Made by a program: the position numbers and the translations under genes
Shown here: positions 38,748 through 47,393 of the stretch, piece by piece
Layout: each line of letters opens with the position of its first letter
How positions within the stretch are numbered: position 1 is the stretch's first letter
The notes under the pieces: model-generated
Database searches by the model: none
Seen by the model: only the letters and a program-made list of their open reading frames with translations
What the model was told of the DNA's origin: nothing
Origin: Oceanobacter mangrovi
GTDB taxonomy: Bacteria; Pseudomonadota; Gammaproteobacteria; Pseudomonadales; Oceanobacteraceae
Assembly (NCBI RefSeq): GCF_019740315.1
Contig: NZ_JAHXZR010000001.1
Span: 558,001-622,000 of the forward strand
Direction: 5' to 3'
DNA length: 64,000 nucleotides

Positions 38748-39377
38748 TCAGATTTGAAAAGAACTACTTTGCAAAGGATGAAAGATGGATTGTCCCAGAG
38801 CTTCTGATTCTTGTAGCAATCGTTCAACCTTGGTCATCAGACTACGCCAGGACTTGTTGACTGCTTGTCTGATTAACGCCGGAATACGAATAGTAAGCGG
38901 GTTGTGGTTCGGGCTGCTGACACCATCAATCAAAATAAAATCCACTTGCTTGCCTCGGCGACGGCAAACAATATTATTTGGACTGATATCGCGGGTACAG
39001 ATGCCGTTACTGACGAGATAATCGTACAGACGCTCCAGACCTTGCTCTATTTGATCCCTTTGCATCAGGCCTTGTTGAATTACCTGAGTTAATGTCAGGG
39101 AAACTTCGCCATGGTCGTCATGAATCATTGGAAACAGGGCACCTGTTCCAAGTGACGTTTCTACATCACCCATGTAGGTCGCGACGTAGCGAAGGTCTGC
39201 ACCTTTTTTCAGCAGATAAAGGAAATACTCCTTCTCCCGGCGGGTTTGCTTCTCGCGGTGCTTTGGAAGCTTGATGCAGAAATCTGGATCGCTCGGGTGA
39301 CGGTAGCAAATACGGTCTCGTCCAATGCCAATGACGTGTGTTGAGGTGAGTTGAATAGCCATCTTGTTGTCTGTCAT
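38748..39377 (-). CDS. yrbL: YrbL-like kinase-fold protein
   Basis: A 209-residue YrbL family protein. A nucleotide-loop-like start (HVIGIGRDRICYRHP), a lysine in CIKLPKH, a catalytic-loop-like TRDISPNNIV and FILIDG suggest a protein-kinase fold. E. coli yrbL is PhoP/BasR-regulated; a role in LPS or capsule sugar phosphorylation is inferred. It is the first gene of the leftward glycan arm, with an AT-rich gap of 240 bases (39378-39617) to the divergent arabinose genes that should hold both promoters. Confidence 0.8.
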   Translation of the reverse strand: MTDNKMAIQLTSTHVIGIGRDRICYRHPSDPDFCIKLPKHREKQTRREKEYFLYLLKKGADLRYVATYMGDVETSLGTGALFPMIHDDHGEVSLTLTQVIQQGLMQRDQIEQGLERLYDYLVSNGICTRDISPNNIVCRRRGKQVDFILIDGVSSPNHNPLTIRIPALIRQAVNKSWRSLMTKVERLLQESEALGQSIFHPLQSSSFQI

Positions 39378-39617
39378 GTTTCTGTAACAATTAGTTTAAC
39401 AAGAATGATTGAGATTAAAAATTCTATGGGGTTGGATTTATTGTTGCAGAAAACAACTCTAATTGATGGTGTATAGATCGGTTGTTGTTTTTAACAAGCA
39501 CTTTTCAAACAGATAACTTTTTTGTTGTATGACATTTATTGGCGTATCTGGGTGGTCTTGTCTTTATACTCACCTCGTGGCTTTTGTTATTTTGTGTATC
39601 CAAGAGGAATTCAAGGA

Positions 39618-41051
39618 TTGAAAAGTAGTTCTGATCAGCGAGTACTGGTAGTAGATCTGGATGGCACTTTGATTAAAACGGATTCACTGGTTGAAAGCGC
39701 TCTGGATGCCTTACATCGTAATTTTGGAGTTTTTTGGCAGATACCTGGTTGGCTGGTATCGGGAAAGGCTGCATTGAAGCAAGAGTTGGCGGCACGGGCT
39801 TCCCTGGATTTTGGCAAGCTGCCGTATAACCAGCATGTATTGGGGGTTATTCATCAGGCCCGTGATGAAGGGCGGCTAGTTGTGCTGGCATCCGCATGTG
39901 ACCAAAGTATTGCCTTGGGTGTTGCAGCATATTTAAAGCTGTTCGATGATGTGATTGCCTCTGATGGAGTTATTAATATATCTGGCCGTAACAAAAGGGA
40001 TGAACTTCTCCGGCGTTATGGAAAGTTGGGCTTCGATTATATTGGCAATTCAAGGGACGATCTGGCGATCTGGGACGTTGCGAATCAGGCAATTCTGGTC
40101 GACGTTCCAGAAAGCACGGCACGCAAAGCGCGTTTGAATGGCAATGTGTTATTGGAATTAGTTTCTTCAAGTTCGTCAATTCGCAGCTTTCTAAAAGCTC
40201 TGAGACCTCATCAATGGGCCAAGAATACGTTGATACTGGTCCCTCTATTCGCTGCACACGCCTTTTCCTTTTCATCTCTGTTCTCTGCTCTGGTGGCAAT
40301 GCTGTGCTTCTGTATGATGGCATCCGGAACCTATCTGGTTAATGATTTGCTGGACATTCAGGATGATCGCCAGCATGACAGCAAACGCCATCGGCCATTC
40401 GCGGCGGCTACTCTCTCGCCGTTGACGGGGTGTTGGAGTGCTCTGTTCTTGGTGATTTCATCTCTCGCCACAGCATACCTGACGCTTCCGCATATGTTCC
40501 TGATTGTCTTGCTGGTGTATCTGATGCTGACACTGGCGTACTCATTGCTGCTTAAAAGTATAATGGCAATGGACGTGATAGCTCTGACGGTACTCTATAC
40601 CTTGAGGATTATTGCCGGGGCTTTAGCCTTATCGTTAGAGCCGACTTTCTGGATTCTGACATTTTCCTTGTTTGTGTTTCTCAGTTTGGCACTGGTTAAG
40701 CGGTTTGCTGAACTAAATGATGCTCGCCAGAAAGGCAAGACAGAAAAATCTGCTGGGCGTGGTTACTATCCGTCGGATCTGGAAATTATCTCCCAAATGG
40801 GTTCCGCCAGCGGCTATATGTCGATTCTGTTTTTTGCTCTTTATATTCAGGACCAAATGACAGCGGCTCTATATTCCGAGCCGCGGGCGTTGTGGCTGGT
40901 CTGCCCGATTCTGATGTACTGGATTACCCGTTTGTGGCTGATTACCCACCGTGGAGAGATGCACGACGACCCGGTGGTTTTTGCTATTAAGGACAAAGTC
41001 AGTCTGTTTACTCTGGCTATGGTAGGGGTGATCTTTCTGATTGCCCTGTAG
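39618..41051 (+). CDS. HAD-UbiA fusion, polyprenyl-phosphate phosphoribosyltransferase type
   Basis: About 477 residues. The N-terminal ~190 residues form a HAD phosphatase domain (VVDLDGTLIKTDSLV, NSRDDLAIWDVA); the C-terminal part is a UbiA-type membrane prenyltransferase (LRPHQWAKN, NDLLDIQDDRQHDSKRHRP, then several helices and KRFAELNDA). The UbiA half resembles mycobacterial Rv3806c, which makes decaprenylphosphoryl-5-phosphoribose; the HAD half could remove the 5-phosphate, the next step. The TTG start is preceded by AAGAGGAA; the frame is open from 39522 so a longer N-terminus is possible. First of five rightward genes. Confidence 0.82.
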   Translation: MKSSSDQRVLVVDLDGTLIKTDSLVESALDALHRNFGVFWQIPGWLVSGKAALKQELAARASLDFGKLPYNQHVLGVIHQARDEGRLVVLASACDQSIALGVAAYLKLFDDVIASDGVINISGRNKRDELLRRYGKLGFDYIGNSRDDLAIWDVANQAILVDVPESTARKARLNGNVLLELVSSSSSIRSFLKALRPHQWAKNTLILVPLFAAHAFSFSSLFSALVAMLCFCMMASGTYLVNDLLDIQDDRQHDSKRHRPFAAATLSPLTGCWSALFLVISSLATAYLTLPHMFLIVLLVYLMLTLAYSLLLKSIMAMDVIALTVLYTLRIIAGALALSLEPTFWILTFSLFVFLSLALVKRFAELNDARQKGKTEKSAGRGYYPSDLEIISQMGSASGYMSILFFALYIQDQMTAALYSEPRALWLVCPILMYWITRLWLITHRGEMHDDPVVFAIKDKVSLFTLAMVGVIFLIAL

Positions 41052-41059
41052 GAATTGTC

Positions 41060-42358
41060 ATGAAAATTGAATCCTGGGGGCGTTACCCCAAGCTTCCTCA
41101 AAAGGGCCTGTTTCCTGACTGGCAGCAACAAATTGCGGCCATGCTCAACGCGGCTTCCGATGGCCGGTTTTTGCCATTTGGTAACGGACGCAGTTATGGC
41201 GACGTGTGTCTGGCGGAGAGTGGTCAGGTGTTGGTTAGCCGCGGTTTGGACCGCTTTATCAAGCTCGACAGGGAACAAGGTTTCGTGCGAGTTGAAGCTG
41301 GTCTGACACTGGGTGAGATTCTAGCGGTTATTGTGCCATTGGGCTGGTTCCTGCCAGTTGTTCCCGGAACCCGTCTGGCGACGGTTGGTGGAGCGATTGG
41401 TAACGATGTGCATGGCAAGAATCATCATGTCCGCGGGACTTTTGGATGCCATGTGCGACGGTTGTGGCTGTGGCGAGAGGGCCAATTGCTGGAGTGCTCT
41501 CCAGCTGTTAACAACGAGTTGTTCCGGGCGACTATCGGTGGCCTGGGGCTAACCGGAATAATCGTTGAAGCCGAGCTGGCTTTGATGCCGGTACAGAACG
41601 GTCAAATTGATACGGTTACTCATCGATTTGACAGGCTGGAAGAATTTTTCAGTCTGGCGCAGCAATACGACGTCAGCTATGAATATGGTGTTGCCTGGAT
41701 TGATTGCGTCAGCCGGGGAAGCCAGCGGGGGCGGGGAGTCTATTTTGCTGGTAATCATGCACGCTATCGTTCTGAAATCGATATTCAGCAACGCCAGCTG
41801 AATTTCCCGTTGACGCCGCCAGTCTCACTGGTTAACAGCCTTTCTCTCAAAGCATTCAATGAATTTTATTGGCATACGAAGCCAGCGCATCCCAAAGCTG
41901 GACGTGCCTCTTATTTGAGCTATTTCTTTCCATTAGACGGAATCCTGCACTGGAATCGCATGTACGGGCGAGCCGGGTTTCAGCAATATCAATGTGTTAT
42001 TCCTCTGGCGAATTCAGAAGCTGCGATGGCTGAAATGCTGGAAAGCATTTCTGCTTCCGGTTCCGGATCTTTCCTGGCGGTACTCAAACAATGTGGCGAG
42101 GTGGAATCTCCGGGATTATTGTCTTTTCCTCTACATGGAACGTCATTGGCTTTGGATTTTCCCAATGGCCGCAAACTTGGTCGTCTGTTTCAGAGGCTGG
42201 ATGATATTACCCGGGCTGCTGATGGGCGTTTATATCCGGCCAAGGATGCGCATATGACCGCTGCTGATTTCCAACAGGCTTATCCACAATGGCAGCAGCT
42301 TGAGGCTCTGCGGGATCCGGCCATTTGCTCACATTTCTGGAGGCGTGTCAGCGCATGA
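41060..42358 (+). CDS. dprE1: DprE1-like FAD oxidase (polyprenyl-P-ribose 2-epimerase subunit)
   Basis: A 432-residue VAO-family FAD enzyme. FGNGRSYGD, GGAIGNDVHGKNHHVRGTFG and the C-terminal LYPAKDAHMTA (catalytic Lys equivalent to K418 of M. tuberculosis DprE1) are present. With DprE2 it epimerises polyprenylphosphoryl-ribose to -arabinose through a 2-keto intermediate. The cysteine hit by benzothiazinones in mycobacteria (NICVDFP) aligns with alanine here (SLALDFP). Overlaps dprE2 by four bases. Confidence 0.88.
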   Translation: MKIESWGRYPKLPQKGLFPDWQQQIAAMLNAASDGRFLPFGNGRSYGDVCLAESGQVLVSRGLDRFIKLDREQGFVRVEAGLTLGEILAVIVPLGWFLPVVPGTRLATVGGAIGNDVHGKNHHVRGTFGCHVRRLWLWREGQLLECSPAVNNELFRATIGGLGLTGIIVEAELALMPVQNGQIDTVTHRFDRLEEFFSLAQQYDVSYEYGVAWIDCVSRGSQRGRGVYFAGNHARYRSEIDIQQRQLNFPLTPPVSLVNSLSLKAFNEFYWHTKPAHPKAGRASYLSYFFPLDGILHWNRMYGRAGFQQYQCVIPLANSEAAMAEMLESISASGSGSFLAVLKQCGEVESPGLLSFPLHGTSLALDFPNGRKLGRLFQRLDDITRAADGRLYPAKDAHMTAADFQQAYPQWQQLEALRDPAICSHFWRRVSA

Positions 42359-43101
42359 AAAATATACTGATCATTGGTGCAACCTCCGCAATCGCCCAGG
42401 CTTGTGCCCGCTATTGGTTGCAGCACTCTAATGACTGTCACTTTGTGTTAACTGGTAGAGATCAACAAAAGCTGGCGGCGATCCAGTCTGACCTACAAAT
42501 TCGTGGCGCTGTTGCGGTTGATTGTCTGCCATTCGACCTTGCAGATGAGAGCGGCCGTGCAAGTCTTCTGGAGCGGGTTGAGCAACTGATGCCACAGCTG
42601 GACAGGGTGCTGGTTGCTCCCGGTTCTCTGCCGGACCAGCAACGTTGCCAGACTGACGAAAGCTACGCGGCCCAGGCATTCCAGCTTAATGCCAATGCGA
42701 TCGTGTTACTGCTGGAGCGCCTGGCTGGCAAACTGGAACAGCAGAGAAGCGGTAAATTAATTGTTATCTCGTCGGTTGCTGGTGACCGCGGACGTATGAG
42801 TAATTACTTCTATGGCGCGGCCAAAGCCGCTGTCACAACCTTTTGTTCAGGTCTGATGATGCGCTTGCAAAAGGCTGAAGTATCCGTATCCATCGTCAAA
42901 CCGGGCTTTGTTCGGACGCCCATGACGGCGGATCTGGAGTTGCCAGAAAAACTGGTAGCGACGCCGGAACAAGTCGCCAGGGTGATTGTGGATGGCGCTG
43001 AAAAATGTCGTAGCGTGATTTACGCCCCGGGGTTCTGGCTGCTGATTATGACCATCATCAAACTGATTCCAAACTTCGTATTCCGGAGACTGAGTTTGTG
43101 A
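42355..43101 (+). CDS. dprE2: DprE2-like short-chain reductase
   Basis: A 248-residue short-chain dehydrogenase: NAD(P) motif IGATSAIAQACARY, serine in VISSVAGDRGR and YGAAK (YxxxK). The adjacent DprE1-like gene points to the DprE2 role, reducing the 2-keto intermediate to polyprenylphosphoryl-arabinose. The ATG that overlaps the dprE1 stop was chosen; overlap with the next gene is GTGA. Confidence 0.88.
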   Translation: MKNILIIGATSAIAQACARYWLQHSNDCHFVLTGRDQQKLAAIQSDLQIRGAVAVDCLPFDLADESGRASLLERVEQLMPQLDRVLVAPGSLPDQQRCQTDESYAAQAFQLNANAIVLLLERLAGKLEQQRSGKLIVISSVAGDRGRMSNYFYGAAKAAVTTFCSGLMMRLQKAEVSVSIVKPGFVRTPMTADLELPEKLVATPEQVARVIVDGAEKCRSVIYAPGFWLLIMTIIKLIPNFVFRRLSL

Positions 43102-44054
43102 CGTCAGATCCATTTATTCAGGGATGGCGCTTTCGGCTGCTGTTGTTATCAGCGGTATTGAGTGCATTTGGATATATCGGTTTTTCACTCTGGGGTGGCT
43201 GGCAAGAGGTTATGGCTGCGGTTGTGCAGATCGGCTTGCCGGTCACCCTGTTTGCCCTGCTGTTGTCGCTGCTGAACTACGGTTTACGATTTGTCCGCTG
43301 GCAGGCGTATCTGCAAGAGTTGGGGGTTCGATTACCTGTAATGCGACATGCGCAGATCTATCTGTGCGGTTTTGCCCTGACAGCGACGCCCGGCAAGGCT
43401 GGAGAAGCGCTTCGTAGCGTGTTGTTGAAGCCTCTGGGCGTTCAATATTCGGATAGCATTGCGGCGCTATTGAGTGAACGTTTTTCAGACATTCTCGCAG
43501 TACTGCTGCTGGCTGGCCTGGTTGTCGTGGCATACCCGGAATTTTACCCGGTTGGAATACTGTTTATTGGATTGTGCTGTTGTTTTGGGTTGCTGTTGTT
43601 ACCGGCGTCTCAGGCATGGATTCGACAATGCTTTACCGGACGAGAGAATAAACTGGCCTTGCTGGTAAGCAAAATTCTTAATGTACTGGCCAGAACCCGG
43701 GATTGTAATCCGTCATCGCTGGTTGCTGGTGGTCTGTTGCTGGGCGTGCTGGCCTGGTCGGCAGAGGGGATTGCGTTCTGGCTCATGCTGCATCAGGTCG
43801 GTGCAGATATTTCCTGGTTTCTGGCGATATCGATTTACAGCCTGTCGATGTTGGCGGGGGCCGCCAGTTTCATGCCGGGCGGCCTTGGAGGAGCTGAAGC
43901 AGCTATGACAGCAATGCTGACGTTGCTGGGAGTCCCCTTGCATGTTGCTATTGCAGTGACCCTGATGATCCGGTTGGCGACGCTCTGGTTTGCGGTAGTT
44001 ATTGGTTTACTTATGTTGTTGCTTTGGGGGCGTCGAGTTCCATCTTCGACCTGA
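43098..44054 (+). CDS. Flippase-like membrane protein (UPF0104/AglD type)
   Basis: A 318-residue protein with about seven or eight membrane helices and the conserved LTATPGKAGEALRSVLLK and SERFSDILAVLLL of the lysylphosphatidylglycerol-synthase transmembrane/flippase-like family. Members are proposed to move lipid-linked sugars. Its GTG start overlaps dprE2, so it is probably the transporter for polyprenyl-P-arabinose; in mycobacteria a different (GtrA-type) protein is used. Confidence 0.78.
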   Translation: MTSDPFIQGWRFRLLLLSAVLSAFGYIGFSLWGGWQEVMAAVVQIGLPVTLFALLLSLLNYGLRFVRWQAYLQELGVRLPVMRHAQIYLCGFALTATPGKAGEALRSVLLKPLGVQYSDSIAALLSERFSDILAVLLLAGLVVVAYPEFYPVGILFIGLCCCFGLLLLPASQAWIRQCFTGRENKLALLVSKILNVLARTRDCNPSSLVAGGLLLGVLAWSAEGIAFWLMLHQVGADISWFLAISIYSLSMLAGAASFMPGGLGGAEAAMTAMLTLLGVPLHVAIAVTLMIRLATLWFAVVIGLLMLLLWGRRVPSST

Positions 44055-44085
44055 TTCTGTTCAAATGAAATCTGGAGGCTCTTGG

Positions 44086-44148
44086 ATGTTTTTTGATTAC
44101 ATTATCAATCGTTACCGACTAGGCAACGGTCGTTATACAAGGACTTGA
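44086..44148 (+). CDS. Possible 20-residue peptide
   Basis: A 20-codon ORF (MFFDYIINRYRLGNGRYTRT) preceded by TGGAGG at 7 bases, in the 135-base gap between the flippase-like gene and the AT-rich membrane protein. It could be a real small protein, a leader peptide, or the start of a gene lost when the downstream gene was acquired. No homologue was recognised. Confidence 0.3.
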   Translation: MFFDYIINRYRLGNGRYTRT

Positions 44149-44189
44149 GCAAGCGACTTTATATATTGTCTTAACTGGAATTATCTAAA

Positions 44190-45506
44190 ATGCTTTCAAA
44201 GGCGGGAAATATTTCTTTCAGAGAAAAGTTTGGTTTTTATGTTTTTGTTGCGGTTGTCATCTGGAATCTTCTGATTTCCCTGGTTAAAGGGTGGAATGGT
44301 GTCTATTCATGGATATTTTCCAACTGGATGATGAGCTATGAATGGGGTTTTACCAAGAGGGCTGTGATTGGCGAAGTTACCAGCTGGATTGGAGTTCCTC
44401 CTGAATCTTACTACTCTGTTATATTGTGGACAGGCTTGTGTAATCTCGTAGTTTTGCTCTGTACTGCATGCTGGTTAATGGTCAAGATGGAAAATACAAG
44501 TCTGGGCTGTACCTCAAGGATTGTTTTGTTGATGTTTTCTGTCTCTCCATTTATTTCTATGTCAGCTAATCTGATTGGGTATCTGGATTTTTTTATATAC
44601 CTTGGCGGAATCTTGGCTATTTTCATGGTGCATCGAAAATTACAGATTTTGGGTTCAGTTCTCGTGGCCGGTTTGATGTTTGTCCATGAGATGACCTTAT
44701 TGTTAATATATCCTTTGTTTTTTATAAGCTTGATCATGGTTTGGAATTTTGATGAAGAGTCAATAGTAAAAAATATTAATTGGAAGTTCTTTTTTTCTGC
44801 CGTACTACCGTTATTCGGATTCTTATTTGTCATCCTGTTTCAGACCGATGTTTCGAAAAAACCAGGTTTCGAAAAAGATTTCGTAATACCCTTGGCACAA
44901 GCTGTTTCATATGAATTCTCCGGTCCGGAAGCCTATGAATCTAGTATCTCTGCTGCCCGGTATTTTGTCTCTCAATTGTTTACTTCATATGATATGTATT
45001 TAGAGGATGAATTTAAAAAAGGCCTTGCTCGTATTGTTGAACCAGCAGACTTGTTTGTAGTTTTCTGGTTCTTATCTGTAGTGTATTTGATTGTCTGGAA
45101 TGTATTAAGATCAGCACCTTATCGGAACCTACTGGCTGGATTGGCTTTTTTATCAGTGTTGTCACCTATTTTGTTACATTTTATCGCATACGATACTCCG
45201 AGATTCTGGACAATGCCTATAATGCTTGGTCTCCTTTTGATCTGGGTTGTATCCCACAGAAGAAAGTTTACTATAGAACCAGGTCAAAGGTTCTTGATTG
45301 AGCTGTTGGCTATTCTGGGGATGGCTTATTATATAGGAATGAAAACCTATGTGATGGTAGGCGTAGACGTTTACCTTTATTATGACGAACGCTATATTAA
45401 ATATGCTCCTGCATTGATTTTGGCAGGCTATTATATGTATCGACGTTATGCTTTCGATTTGATACAGGTGGAAACCGATATTGGCTCTCAAAACCAGTCA
45501 TTATAG
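44190..45506 (+). CDS. Polytopic membrane protein, candidate lipid-linked glycosyltransferase
   Basis: A 438-residue hydrophobic protein with roughly ten membrane helices. An early periplasmic-loop-like motif YEWGFTKRAVIGE and a conserved-looking HE (residues ~166-167, FVHEMTLLL) resemble undescribed GT-C-type membrane glycosyltransferases. The gene is visibly AT-richer than its neighbours, suggesting a different origin. Following a polyprenyl-P-arabinose pathway, it is the best candidate in the window for the transferase that uses that donor, similar in role to TfpW of P. aeruginosa; that role is inference only. Its 3' end runs into the metF remnant. Confidence 0.65.
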   Translation: MLSKAGNISFREKFGFYVFVAVVIWNLLISLVKGWNGVYSWIFSNWMMSYEWGFTKRAVIGEVTSWIGVPPESYYSVILWTGLCNLVVLLCTACWLMVKMENTSLGCTSRIVLLMFSVSPFISMSANLIGYLDFFIYLGGILAIFMVHRKLQILGSVLVAGLMFVHEMTLLLIYPLFFISLIMVWNFDEESIVKNINWKFFFSAVLPLFGFLFVILFQTDVSKKPGFEKDFVIPLAQAVSYEFSGPEAYESSISAARYFVSQLFTSYDMYLEDEFKKGLARIVEPADLFVVFWFLSVVYLIVWNVLRSAPYRNLLAGLAFLSVLSPILLHFIAYDTPRFWTMPIMLGLLLIWVVSHRRKFTIEPGQRFLIELLAILGMAYYIGMKTYVMVGVDVYLYYDERYIKYAPALILAGYYMYRRYAFDLIQVETDIGSQNQSL

Positions 45507-45785
45507 CCAAACTCGCCTCTGACTGATTCAGTGCATAGATATGCAGGCGGGGGCTCTGCCGGGCAGTTGATGTTCGCAAATGTCGCTGACTACTTCGGTG
45601 CCAAATTGCTGGATGCTAGTGAGGCCATTGCCGTGGGCTTCGAGCTGTTTACGGATCCCGCAGTGAATATCGGTACCATAGGTAACGGAGAGAAATTCGG
45701 TGTTCTATGTGGCCTGCTGATCGTGTGCAGCCAGCCGCTGGCGAGTTCCTGCTGCGGTTTGGGGCGGGATAAATTCGACGCTGTG
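45499..45785 (-). pseudogene. metF: Remnant of metF (methylenetetrahydrofolate reductase)
   Basis: On the minus strand one frame reads SVEFIPPQTAAG, then a TAG stop (45705-45707), then FLSVTYG: the MetF N-terminus. About 200 codons are missing, and near 45670 the same frame continues with the MetF C-terminus IRKQLEAHG, SIQQFGTEVV, DICE. The end, LHIYALNQSEASLAI, lies in another frame. No start codon is in place. The gene is therefore broken by an internal deletion, a stop and a frameshift. metF sits next to ahcY in Pseudomonas, which supports the call. Confidence 0.9.
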
Positions 45786-45826
45786 AGAGGGCTTGGGGCC
45801 GGGAGTGAGCGTGATCCAAATACTGC

Positions 45827-45858
45827 AGACAGGTGGGGATGGCTCCCGTCACCTGTCT
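45827..45858 (-). terminator. Hairpin after ahcY
   Basis: Nine paired bases AGACAGGTG / CACCTGTCT, a two-base bulge, then GGGA / TCCC and a four-base loop. It lies 18 bases past the ahcY stop. There is no T-run in the ahcY direction, so it may stabilise the 3' end rather than terminate. Confidence 0.5.
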
Positions 45859-45876
45859 CCAGACGTCTGACCGGAA

Positions 45877-47256
45877 TCAGTACTTATAAGCCTCAGGCTT
45901 GTAAGGACCATCCACATCCACGTGGATGTAGTCTGCCTGCTGCTTGGTCAGTTTGGTGATCACGCCACCAAAACCTTCCACCATGTCCTTGGCGACTTCT
46001 TCGTCCAGCTTCTTAGGCAGCACCTTGACGTAAACGCTTTCTTTCTTTTCCGCTTCCATCAGGTTGGCGAACTTGCGCTCGTACAGGTAGATCTGCGCCA
46101 GTACCTGGTTGGCGAAAGAACCATCCATGATGCGGGATGGGTGACCCGTCGCGTTGCCCAGGTTTACCAGACGGCCTTCGGACAGCAGGATCAGGTGATC
46201 GTCAGCGTCCTTGTCGCGGTACACCTTGTGAACCTGTGGTTTGATCTCTTCCCACTCCCAGTTCTTGCGCATGAAAACGGTGTCGATTTCGTTGTCGAAG
46301 TGACCGATGTTACAAACCACGGCGCTGCTCTTCAGCTTTTGCAGCATGTTCTTGTCACACACGTTGACGTTACCTGTGGTGGTCACGATCAGATCGGTTT
46401 TGCCCAGCAAGTCGCCATTGACAGAATCCAGCTCGCCGGTGTTTTCGCCGTTGATGTACGGAGAAACCACTTCGTAGCCGTCCATGCAGGCCTGCATGGC
46501 GCAGATTGGGTCGATTTCGGTGACCTTAACAATCATGCCTTCCTGACGCAGGGAAGCGGCAGAGCCTTTGCCCACGTCACCGTAGCCGATCACCAGGGCT
46601 TTTTTACCGCTCAGCAGGTGGTCGGTACCACGCTTGATGGCGTCGTTGAGAGAATGACGACAGCCGTATTTGTTGTCGTTCTTGGACTTGGTAACGGAAT
46701 CGTTAACGTTGATCGCAGGAACCTTCAGCTCACCCTTGTTCATCATTTCCAGCAGACGGTGAACACCAGTGGTGGTTTCTTCAGAGATACCGTGGATCTG
46801 GTCCAGCATGGACGGGAACAGGTTGTGAACCATCTCGGTCAGGTCACCACCGTCGTCCAGAATCATGTTGGCATCCCAAACCTGCTCGCCGTCTTTTTCA
46901 GCCAGAATGGTTTGCTTGATACACCAGAGGAACTCTTCCTCGGTCTCGCCTTTCCAGGCGAACACAGGAATACCGGCAGCAGCAATCGCTGCGGCAGCGT
47001 GATCCTGGGTGGAGAAAATGTTGCAGGAAGACCAGCGTACGTCAGCGCCCAGATCAACCAGGGTCTCGATCAGCACGGCAGTCTGGATGGTCATGTGGAT
47101 ACAACCCATGATCTTCGCGCCTGCCAGCGGCTGTGATTCCTTGTACTTGCGACGCAGCGCCATCAGGGCTGGCATTTCGCCTTCGGCAATCCGGATTTCC
47201 TTGCGGCCCCAATCGGCCAGGGTGATGTCGGCGACTCGGTAGTCTGTGAAGCTCAT
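45877..47256 (-). CDS. ahcY: S-adenosylhomocysteine hydrolase
   Basis: About 459 residues. It hydrolyses S-adenosylhomocysteine to homocysteine and adenosine after methylation. [20 protein letters not shown]-binding [15 protein letters not shown] and the C-terminal [11 protein letters not shown] are conserved. The ATG with GAGGAAA upstream was chosen; the frame extends 25 codons further without conservation. Same direction as metK and the SahR-like regulator upstream. Confidence 0.97.
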   Translation of the reverse strand: MSFTDYRVADITLADWGRKEIRIAEGEMPALMALRRKYKESQPLAGAKIMGCIHMTIQTAVLIETLVDLGADVRWSSCNIFSTQDHAAAAIAAAGIPVFAWKGETEEEFLWCIKQTILAEKDGEQVWDANMILDDGGDLTEMVHNLFPSMLDQIHGISEETTTGVHRLLEMMNKGELKVPAINVNDSVTKSKNDNKYGCRHSLNDAIKRGTDHLLSGKKALVIGYGDVGKGSAASLRQEGMIVKVTEIDPICAMQACMDGYEVVSPYINGENTGELDSVNGDLLGKTDLIVTTTGNVNVCDKNMLQKLKSSAVVCNIGHFDNEIDTVFMRKNWEWEEIKPQVHKVYRDKDADDHLILLSEGRLVNLGNATGHPSRIMDGSFANQVLAQIYLYERKFANLMEAEKKESVYVKVLPKKLDEEVAKDMVEGFGGVITKLTKQQADYIHVDVDGPYKPEAYKY

Positions 47257-47354
47257 GAGTGTTTCCTCAGAAGGTCGGAGGTCTGACGTCGAAGTCGGAC
47301 GCTCTGTGGTTGGGGTTTCCATCTTGCTCAAGGCCGGACGGAGAAATGCCTGGG

Positions 47355-47386
47355 TTGCCAGACGTCTGACCTCAGACGTCTGGCAA
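47355..47386. promoter_or_regulatory. Perfect 15-bp inverted repeat between metK and ahcY
   Basis: TTGCCAGACGTCTGA and TCAGACGTCTGGCAA are separated by two bases, giving a very stable hairpin eight bases after the metK stop. Each arm holds AGACGTCT, identical to the E. coli MetJ box, though the two copies are not adjacent as MetJ needs. The 14-base core CCAGACGTCTGACC recurs at 45859-45872, just past ahcY. No SAH-riboswitch core is present. Function unknown: intercistronic hairpin, operator or dispersed repeat. Confidence 0.6.
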
Positions 47387-47393
47387 ATTGCGC

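Noticed and set aside
45531-45959. 142-codon plus-strand frame after the membrane protein gene
   Set aside because: Runs across the metF remnant into ahcY in the opposite strand; no RBS and no recognisable domain.
47257-47393. SAH riboswitch upstream of ahcY
   Set aside because: The conserved GAGGAGCGYUGC core is not found; only the inverted repeat is present.
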